Positions 53,623 through 62,766 of a DNA stretch of 64,000 bases are shown here, piece after piece. Each line of letters begins with the position of its first letter. Positions within the stretch are counted from its first letter, which is position 1. The position numbers were made by a program, and so were the translations under genes. The stretch is from an uncultured Chitinophaga sp. (GTDB lineage Bacteria > Bacteroidota > Bacteroidia > Cytophagales > Cyclobacteriaceae). The notes beneath the pieces are model-generated. The model searched no databases. It had not been told where the DNA came from and saw nothing but the letters and a program-made list of their open reading frames with translations. Location: positions 2,046,001-2,110,000 of the forward strand of contig CABHOK010000003.1 of the NCBI GenBank assembly GCA_902168205.1, given 5' to 3'.

Positions 53623-55086
53623 ATGAAGAAAATATTTGTAATATTCCTCTCGTTCGCGCTGTTGACATCCTGTGTCGACTCGCTGGATGATTATAACGTA
53701 GACACCAAGCGTGCACAGACTGTAACTGCGGAAACATTATATAGTGCTTCGTTGAAAAACCTGGCCGATATACTTACAACTCCGAACGTTAACAACAATA
53801 ACTTCAGACTCTATGCACAGCATTGGACAACCACAACGTACCTGGATGAGCCCCGCTATGTGTTAACGTCACGTCCTATACCGCAGAACTTCTGGGATGC
53901 GTTGTACCGCGATGTATTGTCTGACCTGGTAGAAGCCCGCAAAATTGTAGAGGCGAACCAGTTCATTACGGAAGGCGTGAAGAATAACCAGCTTGCTCAG
54001 ATTACGATCGTAGAGGTATATACGTGGTCTGTACTGGTAAATACATTTGGTAATGTTCCCTATAGCGAGGCGCTTGATATCAACAACTCGCTGCCGAAGT
54101 TTGATGATGCGGAAGATATATACCTGAATTTATTAGACCGCCTGGATGCAGCGTTGCCACTTCTGACAACGACATCAGCTGGTTTTGGTACAGGTGAATT
54201 ACTCTACGCTTCCAAGACCGGACTTGCTAACAAGATCGACTACTGGAAAAAGTTTGGTAACTCGGTAAAGCTGAAACTGGCGATGGTGTTGGCAGATCAG
54301 AATCCTGATCGCGCAGCAAAAGCAGTAAGCGAAGCAGCAGCAACAGCGGAGAACCTGATCACAACCAACGATCAGAGCGCACGCTTCCCGTACATCAACG
54401 ATGCTCCGAATAACAACCCGATTGCAACAAACCTGAACTCATCATTCACATCACGTCAGGACTTTATTGCAGCCAACACGATTGTTAACCTGATGAATAC
54501 ACTGCAGGATCCGCGCAGACCATTTTACTTTACGCAGGTAGGAGGAGAGTATAAAGGCGGTAACTATGGTTTCCAGAATGACTATGCTGTATTCTCGAAG
54601 ATCAGCACTAAGATCATCACGCCTAGTTTCGAAGCGCTGCTGCTGGATTATGCGGAAGTAGAATTCCTGCTGGCCGAAGCGATCGAACGTGGATTTATAA
54701 CCGGAACTGCTTCTGAACATTATGATAAAGCTATAACAGCTTCGATCACGTATTGGGGAGGTACACCCGCAGATGCTGCAACATACCTGGGACGTACGGA
54801 AGTTGCCTATACAACTGCAACCGGTGACTATAAACAAAAGATCGGTACACAAAAATGGATCGCACTGTTTAATCGCGGATGGGATGCATGGGTAGAGTGG
54901 AAGCGACTCGACTATCCTCAGTTGTTACCGCCATCCGGTACAGGTATACAAGTTGAGTTGAAGATTCCGGTGAGATTGATTTACCCGATCAGTGAGCAAA
55001 CGGTGAACGGTAATAACCGTGCTATAGCTGCTGAAGCTATAGGAGGAGACCTCATCACCACGAAACTCTTCTGGGATATACACTAG
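53623..55086 (+). CDS. SusD-like (SusD_2-type) outer-membrane lipoprotein
   Basis: A 487-aa lipoprotein (lipobox LLTSC, Cys17). Motifs VDSLDDYNVDTKRAQTVTAETLYSASLKNLADIL, HWTTTTYLDEPRYVL and NTFGNVPYSEALD place it in the SusD/RagB branch annotated SusD_2, which often pairs with SusC proteins of peptide or mixed specificity. FEALLLDYAEVEFLLAEAIERG is the conserved C-terminal TPR-like segment. It ends with WDIH and is followed by a terminator. Confidence 0.92.
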   Translation: MKKIFVIFLSFALLTSCVDSLDDYNVDTKRAQTVTAETLYSASLKNLADILTTPNVNNNNFRLYAQHWTTTTYLDEPRYVLTSRPIPQNFWDALYRDVLSDLVEARKIVEANQFITEGVKNNQLAQITIVEVYTWSVLVNTFGNVPYSEALDINNSLPKFDDAEDIYLNLLDRLDAALPLLTTTSAGFGTGELLYASKTGLANKIDYWKKFGNSVKLKLAMVLADQNPDRAAKAVSEAAATAENLITTNDQSARFPYINDAPNNNPIATNLNSSFTSRQDFIAANTIVNLMNTLQDPRRPFYFTQVGGEYKGGNYGFQNDYAVFSKISTKIITPSFEALLLDYAEVEFLLAEAIERGFITGTASEHYDKAITASITYWGGTPADAATYLGRTEVAYTTATGDYKQKIGTQKWIALFNRGWDAWVEWKRLDYPQLLPPSGTGIQVELKIPVRLIYPISEQTVNGNNRAIAAEAIGGDLITTKLFWDIH

Positions 55087-55108
55087 AGTACTTTTTTATG
55101 TTGAATGT

Positions 55109-55140
55109 AGGGACTGTCCAATTTGGGCAGTCCCTTTTTC
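55109..55140 (+). terminator. Rho-independent terminator after the second susC-susD pair
   Basis: AGGGACTG (55109-55116) pairs with CAGTCCCT (55128-55135), followed by TTTTTC. It lies 22 bases past the SusD stop. Confidence 0.85.
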
Positions 55141-55274
55141 GTTGTCCCAAATCCAATGGCGCGAAGAACACAAAGAAGACATCGTGTTACGCGGAGGAAT
55201 ATACTTTATAGATGATGGAAAACATAAGAGACGTATACATTTAACGTAGCATTTATGCCGGGTATATATTAATC

Positions 55275-55730
55275 TTATTCGTCATTTAGCGAATTAATTC
55301 CTTGTTCTTTTAATTGTTCCAGTGCGACTTTCATGGCATTAACTTGTTCTGCAGGGTGTCCTTGCCAAACGGAAACTTCGCCAACAACTTTAAACGGTTC
55401 AGACGAACGATAAGACTTCGTTGGATTGCCTGGAAATTTTTTGTCAGTCAAGTCCGGGTCATCTTCTATTGCTCCTATTGGTTCTACTAAATAAATTCTT
55501 TCGCGGCCTTCTCCAACAGCGAGTTCAGCGCCCCATATAGCGGCATCTAATGTTGCAGACAGGAAAATGTATTTTGCATTTTTCCGTTGTCCAAAGTTTG
55601 AGCTGAAACCCGGTTCAATGAGTTTACCAATTTTCAAGTCCGCTTTGGTGCCGTGAAAATAAGTTTGAACAAATGGAGTCGCACCTTGTACGCTTAATTT
55701 GCTGTCGTCTTTACTTTTCTCAGTTGACAT
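55275..55730 (-). CDS. arr: Rifampin ADP-ribosyltransferase (Arr family)
   Basis: A 151-aa cytosolic enzyme that transfers ADP-ribose from NAD to a rifamycin hydroxyl and so inactivates the drug. The family signatures are clear: TYFHGTKADLKIGKLIEPGF with the NAD-site His, YIFLSATLDAAIWGAELAVGEG, RIYLVEPIGAIEDDPDLTDKKFPGNPTKSY and EPFKVVGEV. Its length is close to that of known Arr enzymes (about 140 aa). It stands alone between repeat-like intergenic stretches. Many environmental Arr genes are chromosomal; resistance in the host was not tested. Confidence 0.92.
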   Translation of the reverse strand: MSTEKSKDDSKLSVQGATPFVQTYFHGTKADLKIGKLIEPGFSSNFGQRKNAKYIFLSATLDAAIWGAELAVGEGRERIYLVEPIGAIEDDPDLTDKKFPGNPTKSYRSSEPFKVVGEVSVWQGHPAEQVNAMKVALEQLKEQGINSLNDE

Positions 55731-55988
55731 TTACCTGTAGATTGATTTTTCTTATTTATAGGGCACTAATTCCGGATGAGCAATTGCCCTTCGTCAATTT
55801 ACTCCATTAATTCTTAGATAGTAGAAATGACAATATATAAATTCGTATACAGTGAGAGAATGTCGAAAGGGGAAAGACTTGTTGCAGAAAATCCAATTAC
55901 ACAAAGTACACCAGGGAGACACAAAATTACTCAGAGTTGTACACGGTTAACGATTAACGTATAGCTGATAACGGCTAAAGCCTAACCC

Positions 55989-56387
55989 CTAAGCCGCCCG
56001 CGGATCCATATACATGATCTCCCAATGATGTCCATCGAGATCGTAAAAACTTCGGCCATACATCCAGTCCTGGTCTTGCGCATCGTTGGGCGATGTAGCA
56101 CCGGCCGCTAATGCCGTGTTCACAAGCTCATCTACCTTTTTCCGGTTGTCGGTTGAAAGTGTGAGGATTGTTTCAGTGCTTCGGGTGGCATCCGCTATTT
56201 CCTTTCGGGTAAAAGTTTTGAAGAAATCCGTTACCAGCAGCATTACATATATATCTTCTCCCACAATCATGCAGGTGGCATTTTTATCTGTAAACTGTGG
56301 ATCGAATTTGAAGTTGAGTTTTGTAAAGAACTCAATTGCTTTCTCGAGATCTCGTACCGGTAAATTCACAAATATCTTGGTTGCCAT
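55989..56387 (-). CDS. VOC-family (glyoxalase/bleomycin-resistance-fold) protein
   Basis: A 132-aa protein with two beta-alpha-beta-beta-beta modules: KIFVNLPVRDLEKAIEFFTKLNF at the start and DQDWMYGRSFYDLDGHHWEIMYMD at the end, where DxDGHxWE contributes a metal ligand Glu. The residues of a drug-binding or dioxygenase site cannot be assigned. It is a single gene preceded by the gap to the DUF4932-like gene. Confidence 0.87.
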   Translation of the reverse strand: MATKIFVNLPVRDLEKAIEFFTKLNFKFDPQFTDKNATCMIVGEDIYVMLLVTDFFKTFTRKEIADATRSTETILTLSTDNRKKVDELVNTALAAGATSPNDAQDQDWMYGRSFYDLDGHHWEIMYMDPRAA

Positions 56388-56506
56388 AGCCCGGTGTCGT
56401 TAAGAAAATTGACAACACAAACTTATTACCAATGGCAGAAACGTTCGTTGTGTGAATGCGACAATCTCGGGGGGAATTGCGACAATCGCACGGGTATACC
56501 TGTCGC

Positions 56507-57592
56507 TTATTGCTTCCGGCACCATTCAAGTATAGCCGGATAGAGATCTGCGATGAGCCGGGGAGCATTCGGTGCCCGGTAGAGCTCCATCAATTTTGCA
56601 TTGAACGCTTTATAGTTACAGAAGCCTCTCCGGTCTACCATTTGCATTTCAGTACGCTCATTGATGATCCTGAAATCAGCAGCAGGGTAGGTATCCATTG
56701 CATACAAGGTAAATACAGCCCACGTCATGTACTCATTAAAAACGGAAAGCGCATCTTCATAATGATCCGAATCTTTACCGGCTGTCCATTTGGAGCGATC
56801 GCTGAAGATGGAATAGATCACATCGCTGTAATAATCGCTGGCCGGGTTTACATAGTTATGATCGATCTCAGTAAAGACCACGCGTGTCATAAATCCTTCG
56901 GTAACATTCGCGTTATACCGCTGATGTGTAACGGGACCACAGATAAACATAATCGTCTGGTTGAAATTGTTCCCTTCAAAACGGTTTGTAGAATGACTTC
57001 CATACACCAGTGGCGAGAATGTAATTCTATAGTTATCGTACCGCAGGGAAAATTTATGTTCAAGCCATTGCCATTGTTTATCGATGGTGAGTTGCTTCCT
57101 CATCAGCGATCTAAGTTCCTCATAGTAAGACGCGTTGTCTCTGAAGAATTTTCGAAAGGAAGTCCTGATGGCAAATTCCCGGAGTTCCGGTATATATCCT
57201 TCAATTGAATTTTGTGTCCAGCTCAGTTGATCGTACGTTTGGTCTTTTACGATGCTGTCGGCTGCGTTGAAATAAAAACCACAGGCATCCATTTTCAGGT
57301 AGGGGTACCGTTGTGGAAGTTCGCGGTTGATCCACTGAACAATCTTCTCATTTTTGAACTTGCCGAAATGCGCCAGTACCTTCTGGTAATATTCTGTAGT
57401 ATGATCGACCAGGTTGGAATCGGCAATGCCTGCTGGAGTAATTGCCATAACGATGTGGACAAGCTCCTGCACTTCGGGTATCTCCAGCGACCATTTGCCT
57501 TTGTTGGCGGCGATATACTGGTCAGAAAAATGTTGTGCCCGACAAGCAAGGCTTATCAGGCACAACGTACAGGATACCATTACAAACCGCAT
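56507..57592 (-). CDS. Exported DUF4932-like protein
   Basis: A 361-aa protein. ATG 57592 gives a signal peptide (MRFVMVSCTLCLISLACRAQ); the frame stays open upstream but runs into the ABC permease gene. The mature start IPEVQELVHIVMAITPAG and the segment VVFTEIDHNYVNPASD (near 250) match DUF4932, a Bacteroidota family suspected of being metallopeptidase-like. It has no classical HExxH. The 17-base gap to the ABC permease stop suggests co-transcription. Activity unknown. Confidence 0.65.
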   Translation of the reverse strand: MRFVMVSCTLCLISLACRAQHFSDQYIAANKGKWSLEIPEVQELVHIVMAITPAGIADSNLVDHTTEYYQKVLAHFGKFKNEKIVQWINRELPQRYPYLKMDACGFYFNAADSIVKDQTYDQLSWTQNSIEGYIPELREFAIRTSFRKFFRDNASYYEELRSLMRKQLTIDKQWQWLEHKFSLRYDNYRITFSPLVYGSHSTNRFEGNNFNQTIMFICGPVTHQRYNANVTEGFMTRVVFTEIDHNYVNPASDYYSDVIYSIFSDRSKWTAGKDSDHYEDALSVFNEYMTWAVFTLYAMDTYPAADFRIINERTEMQMVDRRGFCNYKAFNAKLMELYRAPNAPRLIADLYPAILEWCRKQ

Positions 57593-57609
57593 GGGTAAGT
57601 ATATATATA

Positions 57610-59976
57610 CTATTCGTTTCGAAGCGACTGAGCCGGGTTCCTTCGCCCCGCGCGCAATGCCTGGGTGCTCACAATAAACAGCGCCATCAGCAACGCAATT
57701 GCTCCTGAAGCAAACAATACCCATAATGGTATATCGATTCGATAGGTGTATCGTTCGAGAAACTTATTCATCATCCACCAGGCCAGCGGTGCAGCAATGG
57801 CGAATGCAATAATAACGAGTCTTGAAAAATCTTTCGAGATCAGGAATACAATGCCACTCAAGGTAGCACCCAGTACTTTACGAATGCCAATCTCCTTGGT
57901 GCGTTGCTCAGCTGTGAATGCTGCAAGTCCGAATAATCCGAGGCCAGTGATAAATATAGCGAGGAACGCAAATATATTGGACAGATCACCGATCAGGTTT
58001 ATCTCCTTGAATTTCTTGTCGAACTCCGTACTGGCAAAAGCATAATCAAACGGATACGCAGGATTGTATTTGGTAACAGCCTTCTCTACATCTTTCAATG
58101 ATTCTGCAATAGCTTTATTGGCAGGAAGACGTAACGTGATAAAGTTCGCGGATTCTTTGTTCAATACGGTAAACGAAGGTTTAACTTCTACAAAGAGATT
58201 TCCCATCAAAACATTTTCCGTTACACCGATAACATTGAACTTGTTTCCCCAAATCTCAAGTTGTGTACCTATCGGTTCTTTCAATCCCATCACATCCACA
58301 GCGGCTTGATTAATAATAACAGCGGATGAATCACTTTTATACTCTTCCGAAAAATCACGGCCTTCCAGCATTTTCGTTCCCATTGTTTTATTATAGTCAT
58401 AGTCTACACGCAACGTGGTAAACAACACTTTCAGGTCTGAAGGTTTACCGGGCCAGCTTACAAAGTTGTTGGAGAATATCTGTGTGATGGGACTTTGTGA
58501 TTTGGTAACCGATGTCGCAATGTTTGAATTAAGAAGCTCGTTCTTCAGTGCTTCATAATTTTTTTCGAGATCAGCGGTATGGTCAATCATTAAAAGATCT
58601 TTCTGCTCATAACCAAGCGTGCGATCTTTCACGTGACTCACTTGTTTATGTATAATGAATGTAGCGGATATCAGTATAATTGAAAAACCAAATTGCAGCG
58701 TTACCAGGAGCTTGCGCGGTGTAACGCCAGCTTTGCCAACTGAAATTTTTCCTTTCAGTACAGATGCCGGTTGAAAAGACGAGAGGTAAAAAGCAGGGTA
58801 ACTTCCCGAGAGTAAACCGGTAAATAATATCAATGAAATGGCAAGGATCCAGAACAGGGGAGAAGTAAAATCGAGTGTGAGTTTTTTCTCCACGAGTATA
58901 TTATAAAACGGCAACGCGACTTCCACCAACACTACAGCGATTAGCAAGGCAAGTGTTGACAGCAGAATAGATTCGCCCAGGAACTGTGCTATTATTTCAT
59001 TTCTTCGCGAACCTACACTCTTGCGTATACCTACTTCACGCGCTCTGCGTTCTGAACGTGCTGTAGAAAGATTCATGAAGTTGATGCACGCGATGATCAT
59101 GATAAATGCAGCGATCGCAGTAAAGCCGGTAACATAATCAATCATGCCGCCTTCTTCAACACCATCTTTGAAATTGCTATAGAGTCTCCAGCGGCTCATC
59201 GGGTACAGGAATGCTTCACGCTTCATTTCATTTTGACCATTCTTGGTAAATATATCGCGAATGCTGTTGTCCACTTGTGCCGCCGGTGTACCTGGCTCTA
59301 GCTCTACAAACGTCTGGAACGAATATTCACCCCAGGTATTTTCTGTTTCCTTTATCCAGCCGGCAAACTTTTTATAGTATTCCCATGGCATTAAACAGTC
59401 AATTTCAAAGCTGGAGTTTCGGGGTATATCTTTTAGTATACCGGTAACTTTTAACTCTCCGAAGTTATCGACATTAACCACCTGGTTGATCGGATCCTGG
59501 TCGCCAAACAAGGCATGAGCCGTAGACTCCGTCAATACGATAGACGTAGGATCATCCAGTACACTGGCAGCGTCACCTTTGATCAATTCAAATTGAAACA
59601 TCTCCAGGAATGCAGGGCCAACATAATGTCCTTGCTTACTAATGCGATTGTCGCCTACACGTAACAAGTGCTCACCACCCCAGTCTGCGAGTACGGTATT
59701 CTTCACATGGGTGTCAGCATTCTTTATACCTTCTGCGAGTGGCTGCGGTCCGGATGTCCACGAGTGGATCGTACCATCAAAATGCGAACTGATCCATGCC
59801 TGGTATAAATTATCATACTTCGGTTGAAAGCGATCGTAGGTAACTTCATCGTGTACCCACAGCAGGATCAGAATGGTACAGGCTATGCCTATAGCAAGAC
59901 CGGATATATTGATGACCGAGTAAACTGAGTTTCGTAGTAAATTTCGTAAAGCGATTTTGAAATAATTTTTCAGCAT
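57610..59976 (-). CDS. MacB/FtsX-type ABC transporter permease
   Basis: A 788-aa inner-membrane permease. It has an N-terminal helix (about 20-40, YSVINISGLAIGIACTILIL), a large periplasmic MacB-PCD domain (about 45-280), FtsX helices at about 285-420 (RSERRAREVGIRKSVGSRRNEIIAQFLGES), a second PCD (about 425-660) and a second FtsX unit (about 670-780; EQRTKEIGIRKVLGATLSGIV). This double layout is typical of Bacteroidota macrolide-export-like permeases. No ATPase gene is adjacent, so the partner lies elsewhere. Substrate unknown. Confidence 0.9.
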   Translation of the reverse strand: MLKNYFKIALRNLLRNSVYSVINISGLAIGIACTILILLWVHDEVTYDRFQPKYDNLYQAWISSHFDGTIHSWTSGPQPLAEGIKNADTHVKNTVLADWGGEHLLRVGDNRISKQGHYVGPAFLEMFQFELIKGDAASVLDDPTSIVLTESTAHALFGDQDPINQVVNVDNFGELKVTGILKDIPRNSSFEIDCLMPWEYYKKFAGWIKETENTWGEYSFQTFVELEPGTPAAQVDNSIRDIFTKNGQNEMKREAFLYPMSRWRLYSNFKDGVEEGGMIDYVTGFTAIAAFIMIIACINFMNLSTARSERRAREVGIRKSVGSRRNEIIAQFLGESILLSTLALLIAVVLVEVALPFYNILVEKKLTLDFTSPLFWILAISLILFTGLLSGSYPAFYLSSFQPASVLKGKISVGKAGVTPRKLLVTLQFGFSIILISATFIIHKQVSHVKDRTLGYEQKDLLMIDHTADLEKNYEALKNELLNSNIATSVTKSQSPITQIFSNNFVSWPGKPSDLKVLFTTLRVDYDYNKTMGTKMLEGRDFSEEYKSDSSAVIINQAAVDVMGLKEPIGTQLEIWGNKFNVIGVTENVLMGNLFVEVKPSFTVLNKESANFITLRLPANKAIAESLKDVEKAVTKYNPAYPFDYAFASTEFDKKFKEINLIGDLSNIFAFLAIFITGLGLFGLAAFTAEQRTKEIGIRKVLGATLSGIVFLISKDFSRLVIIAFAIAAPLAWWMMNKFLERYTYRIDIPLWVLFASGAIALLMALFIVSTQALRAGRRNPAQSLRNE

Positions 59977-60176
59977 GTTTCAGAGCATTGCGTTCGTTGA
60001 ATGATAGAACTTCATCATGTTGCTGGTTACAACAGTTCGCAGATTCCCAATATCGGTGCCATACGGAAAATATGCCCTGCAAGAAGTATTTCAGCGGTTT
60101 GTCTCAAACACATCGATCAGATATGAACGAAGCTGTCCGCTTGCGGGCATATATGAGGAGGGTTGATACGACTGTG

Positions 60177-60956
60177 TTATTCAAACAATTCCTGCTCCTC
60201 GGTATAGTAAGTAACCCGTGCATTTACAGTAGTGGAGATGATCTCGCCACCGGTAGGGCTATGCGTTTTTTTGGAATTATGGATTGGCAGGAAATCGCGC
60301 ACTTCTCCGCTGATGATGTCCGGATCTTTTTTGAGGATTTGTTTCTGCGCATCCTTCAAAACAGATTTGATGGACTTAGCAAGTCGTTTGATAGCAGCAT
60401 CCGGAATTTTATTGCTCACAGCAAACGGAGAGATGCGTGCATCCCAAAGTATTTCATCGGCATACGCATTGCCTATACCGCGGATGTTGTGCTGATCGAG
60501 CAATACGTTTTTTATAATGGCTTTCTTTTTCTTCAGAAGATCTTTCAGGAAATCAGCATCCATTTCATCAGCCATCGCATCGGGTACATCGCTTGGTTCA
60601 GGATTCAACGTGATGGTAGCTGCTTTTTGAAAGTCGGTCAAGACAAGTTTATGATCATCGTTGAAAAGAATTTCGAGTATGGTATGCTTGGGCTTTTCAT
60701 CTTCCGGCACCAGGTATAGTTTACCTTTCAGCATCAGGTGCAGCCGGAGTATATCATCTTTCCTGAATTTGAAATATAGCTCTTTGCCTTCGCGGTATAC
60801 TTCTATGAGAGTTTGTTTCAGTAAAGATTTCCGGAGTTCTGCTTCTGAAGCATTGGACTTCTTGTCCAACACCAGGTTAACATCCTTTACAGCTTTGTTG
60901 TGTAACTTCTTTTGAAGATTGATACTGAATACTTGAAGGTCTGGTAATTCCGGCAT
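60177..60956 (-). CDS. Fpg/Nei-family DNA glycosylase, zincless
   Basis: A 259-aa base-excision repair enzyme. ATG 60956 is fixed by the family's need for Pro2-Glu3 (MPELPDLQVF); the frame open further upstream overlaps the VOC gene. The Lys of the beta-hairpin is in HLMLKGKLYLVPED. The H2TH segment is LLDQHNIRGIGNAYADEILWDARISP (near 150-175). The C-terminal part (THSPTGGEIISTTVNARVTYYTEEQELF) lacks the four zinc-binding Cys, so it has a zincless finger as in Neil1-type enzymes. It probably removes oxidised bases. Confidence 0.85.
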   Translation of the reverse strand: MPELPDLQVFSINLQKKLHNKAVKDVNLVLDKKSNASEAELRKSLLKQTLIEVYREGKELYFKFRKDDILRLHLMLKGKLYLVPEDEKPKHTILEILFNDDHKLVLTDFQKAATITLNPEPSDVPDAMADEMDADFLKDLLKKKKAIIKNVLLDQHNIRGIGNAYADEILWDARISPFAVSNKIPDAAIKRLAKSIKSVLKDAQKQILKKDPDIISGEVRDFLPIHNSKKTHSPTGGEIISTTVNARVTYYTEEQELFE

Positions 60957-61081
60957 AGCTAATATGGGTTGACAGCTCGAACTTTGAAACGGACGAATGT
61001 ACCAGACTGTTGTAACAGTTGCAACTATACCTGGCCAGATAAAAATTGAGGTCAACTGTTCGCGGGCCTGACTATATATAG

Positions 61082-61537
61082 TTACACATTCGCCTCGGGC
61101 TGCCACTGACCTTCCTTGTTGCGTACCAGTCTGGGCAACGGAGTGCCTACACTCCAATATAGTCCTTCCGGATCGCTAACAATAAAGCCTCGTCCCATAG
61201 GAGAGGTGCGCATCTCGCGCACTACTTTCGCTCCTGATTTTATTACGCGCTCGTATACTACCTCCGGAGTCTCTGTATCCAGGTGAATCGAAAACGCAGG
61301 ATACCCGCCCTCACGTTCAGCTTTTTCAACAACACTTGCCACCGAACTTTTGCCGGGCTCAGCGCTATAGATGGTTACAGAGCCGCCACCAGACCAATGC
61401 AATTCAGCATGCGCGATGATGGTCTCATCTTCCGAGGTATAGATTGATACCTGTTTAAACCCGAGAACATGAACCAGGAAGTGCAAGGCCGCCTGTGCAT
61501 GGCGATAGCCGAGGTTTGCTTTTAGAGATGCACTCAT
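61082..61537 (-). CDS. VOC-family protein
   Basis: A 151-aa cytosolic protein of the vicinal-oxygen-chelate superfamily: NLGYRHAQAALHFLVHVLGFKQVSIYTSED at the start, AHAELHWSGGGSVTIYSA in module 1, and SPMGRGFIVSDPEGLYWSVGTP at the end with D-x-E-G-x-x-W. It resembles PhnB/glyoxalase-like VOC proteins of unknown substrate. The Fpg/Nei gene starts 125 bases downstream. Confidence 0.85.
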   Translation of the reverse strand: MSASLKANLGYRHAQAALHFLVHVLGFKQVSIYTSEDETIIAHAELHWSGGGSVTIYSAEPGKSSVASVVEKAEREGGYPAFSIHLDTETPEVVYERVIKSGAKVVREMRTSPMGRGFIVSDPEGLYWSVGTPLPRLVRNKEGQWQPEANV

Positions 61538-61599
61538 AGTGCTATAGTTTTTGTATGCAACTAAAAATACAACACCCAGAACGCAATCACAATGTGAAT

Positions 61600-62496
61600 C
61601 TAAAAGTCTTCATCGATCATTTCTTTATTCACCATTGCGCCTGCCTTTGTACCAGCAGCGATCGCAGCAGATACCGAACGGAACATGGTTGTGTTATCTC
61701 CGGCAGCATATACTCCGGGCACGGTTGTGCGCTGAAAATCATCGATCTGCAGAAAGCCTTGTTCCGTAAGTACACATCCCAATTCTTGTGGCAACGAACT
61801 ATGTTGTTTAAATTCAACACGTGCGAATAAAGCGGTGAGCGGATGCGTTGTCCCATCCTGGAAAAGCAGGTTGGAAATATACCCGTTGGTATGATCAATG
61901 CCGGTAATTTCTTTTTCAACTACTGTGATGTTACGTTTGGAAAGCGCTGCTGTTTGCTCGGCTGTAAGTTTGGATTTACCATGGGTGAACAGCACCAGGC
62001 TGCGGCTCCAATGGTGAATAAACTTTGTGAATTCAAAAGCAATATCGCCATTGGCAAGTACTCCGAGCGGTTGCCCGCGTACTTCATAACCGTGACAATA
62101 AGGACAGTGTAACACCGATATACCCCAGCATGCAGCGAAGTCTTTTATAGCGGGCATAACATCCGTTATACCAGTGGCAAATATTACTTTGCGGGAGGTG
62201 AAAGATTCTCCGGTCTCCGTTTCAATTGTAAACGCGTTATTGATGTGCGTGGCACGTGTGGCCAGTCCGTTGTGAAAGCGCACCGTTTTGTATTGCAGTA
62301 CCTGTTGTTTGGCTGTCTCACGGATTTGTTTGGGAGTTTCTCCATCGTGCGTGATGAAGTTATGTGAATGAGGCGTTTGCTGGTTACACGGCATGCCACT
62401 GTCAATAACAAGTACATTTCGAAGGGAGCGCCCCAGCGCCATGGCCGCTGACAGACCTGCATAGCTTCCTCCGACTATTATTACATCATAGCTCAT
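61600..62496 (-). CDS. Thioredoxin-reductase-like FAD/NAD(P)H oxidoreductase
   Basis: A 298-aa flavoprotein. ATG 62496 directly precedes the FAD-binding fold (YDVIIVGGSYAGLSAAMALG). It has a CxxC active-site pair (LHCPYCHGYE, about 135-144), the pyridine-nucleotide domain follows (QPLGVLANGDIAFEF), and the last FAD motif is VPGVYAAGDNTTMFRSVSAAIAAG. The class is known as thioredoxin reductase-like; the partner disulfide is not known. A 41-base palindromic operator lies upstream of the start, so the gene is likely redox-regulated. Confidence 0.88.
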   Translation of the reverse strand: MSYDVIIVGGSYAGLSAAMALGRSLRNVLVIDSGMPCNQQTPHSHNFITHDGETPKQIRETAKQQVLQYKTVRFHNGLATRATHINNAFTIETETGESFTSRKVIFATGITDVMPAIKDFAACWGISVLHCPYCHGYEVRGQPLGVLANGDIAFEFTKFIHHWSRSLVLFTHGKSKLTAEQTAALSKRNITVVEKEITGIDHTNGYISNLLFQDGTTHPLTALFARVEFKQHSSLPQELGCVLTEQGFLQIDDFQRTTVPGVYAAGDNTTMFRSVSAAIAAGTKAGAMVNKEMIDEDF

Positions 62497-62534
62497 AATC
62501 ATATTGAAGTTTGGATCGGGGCGAAGATAGTATG

Positions 62535-62575
62535 GTAAAAACATAAATGCAACTTTGTTGCATTTATGTTTTTAC
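62535..62575. promoter_or_regulatory. Long perfect palindrome, likely operator
   Basis: GTAAAAACATAAATGCAAC (62535-62553) and its reverse complement (62557-62575) are separated by TTT, giving 19 perfectly paired bases per arm. It is too AT-rich and symmetric for an ordinary terminator and sits 38 bases upstream of the flavoprotein start. The inner TTGCA/TGCAA symmetry suggests a dimeric repressor. Confidence 0.6.
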
Positions 62576-62766
62576 GATATTACGATGTATACATTAGACG
62601 AAAGAGGAGGTGTCTGCGTCATATATAAACAGAAGCATAACAGTTATTCATACCAATCGGCAGTTATCTGCCCCTGGCTATATCTTTCAGCTGTTTTTTG
62701 CGTTAGTGATTTTCGAAACCCTTGATAAATTTACCCCACGAAAGCCACGATTTACCCCAAACCCGT

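Noticed and set aside
62585-62725. 46-codon frame after the 62535-62575 palindrome
   Set aside because: Its start fits a regulator position, but no HTH or family feature is visible and it ends early, so it was not called as a gene.
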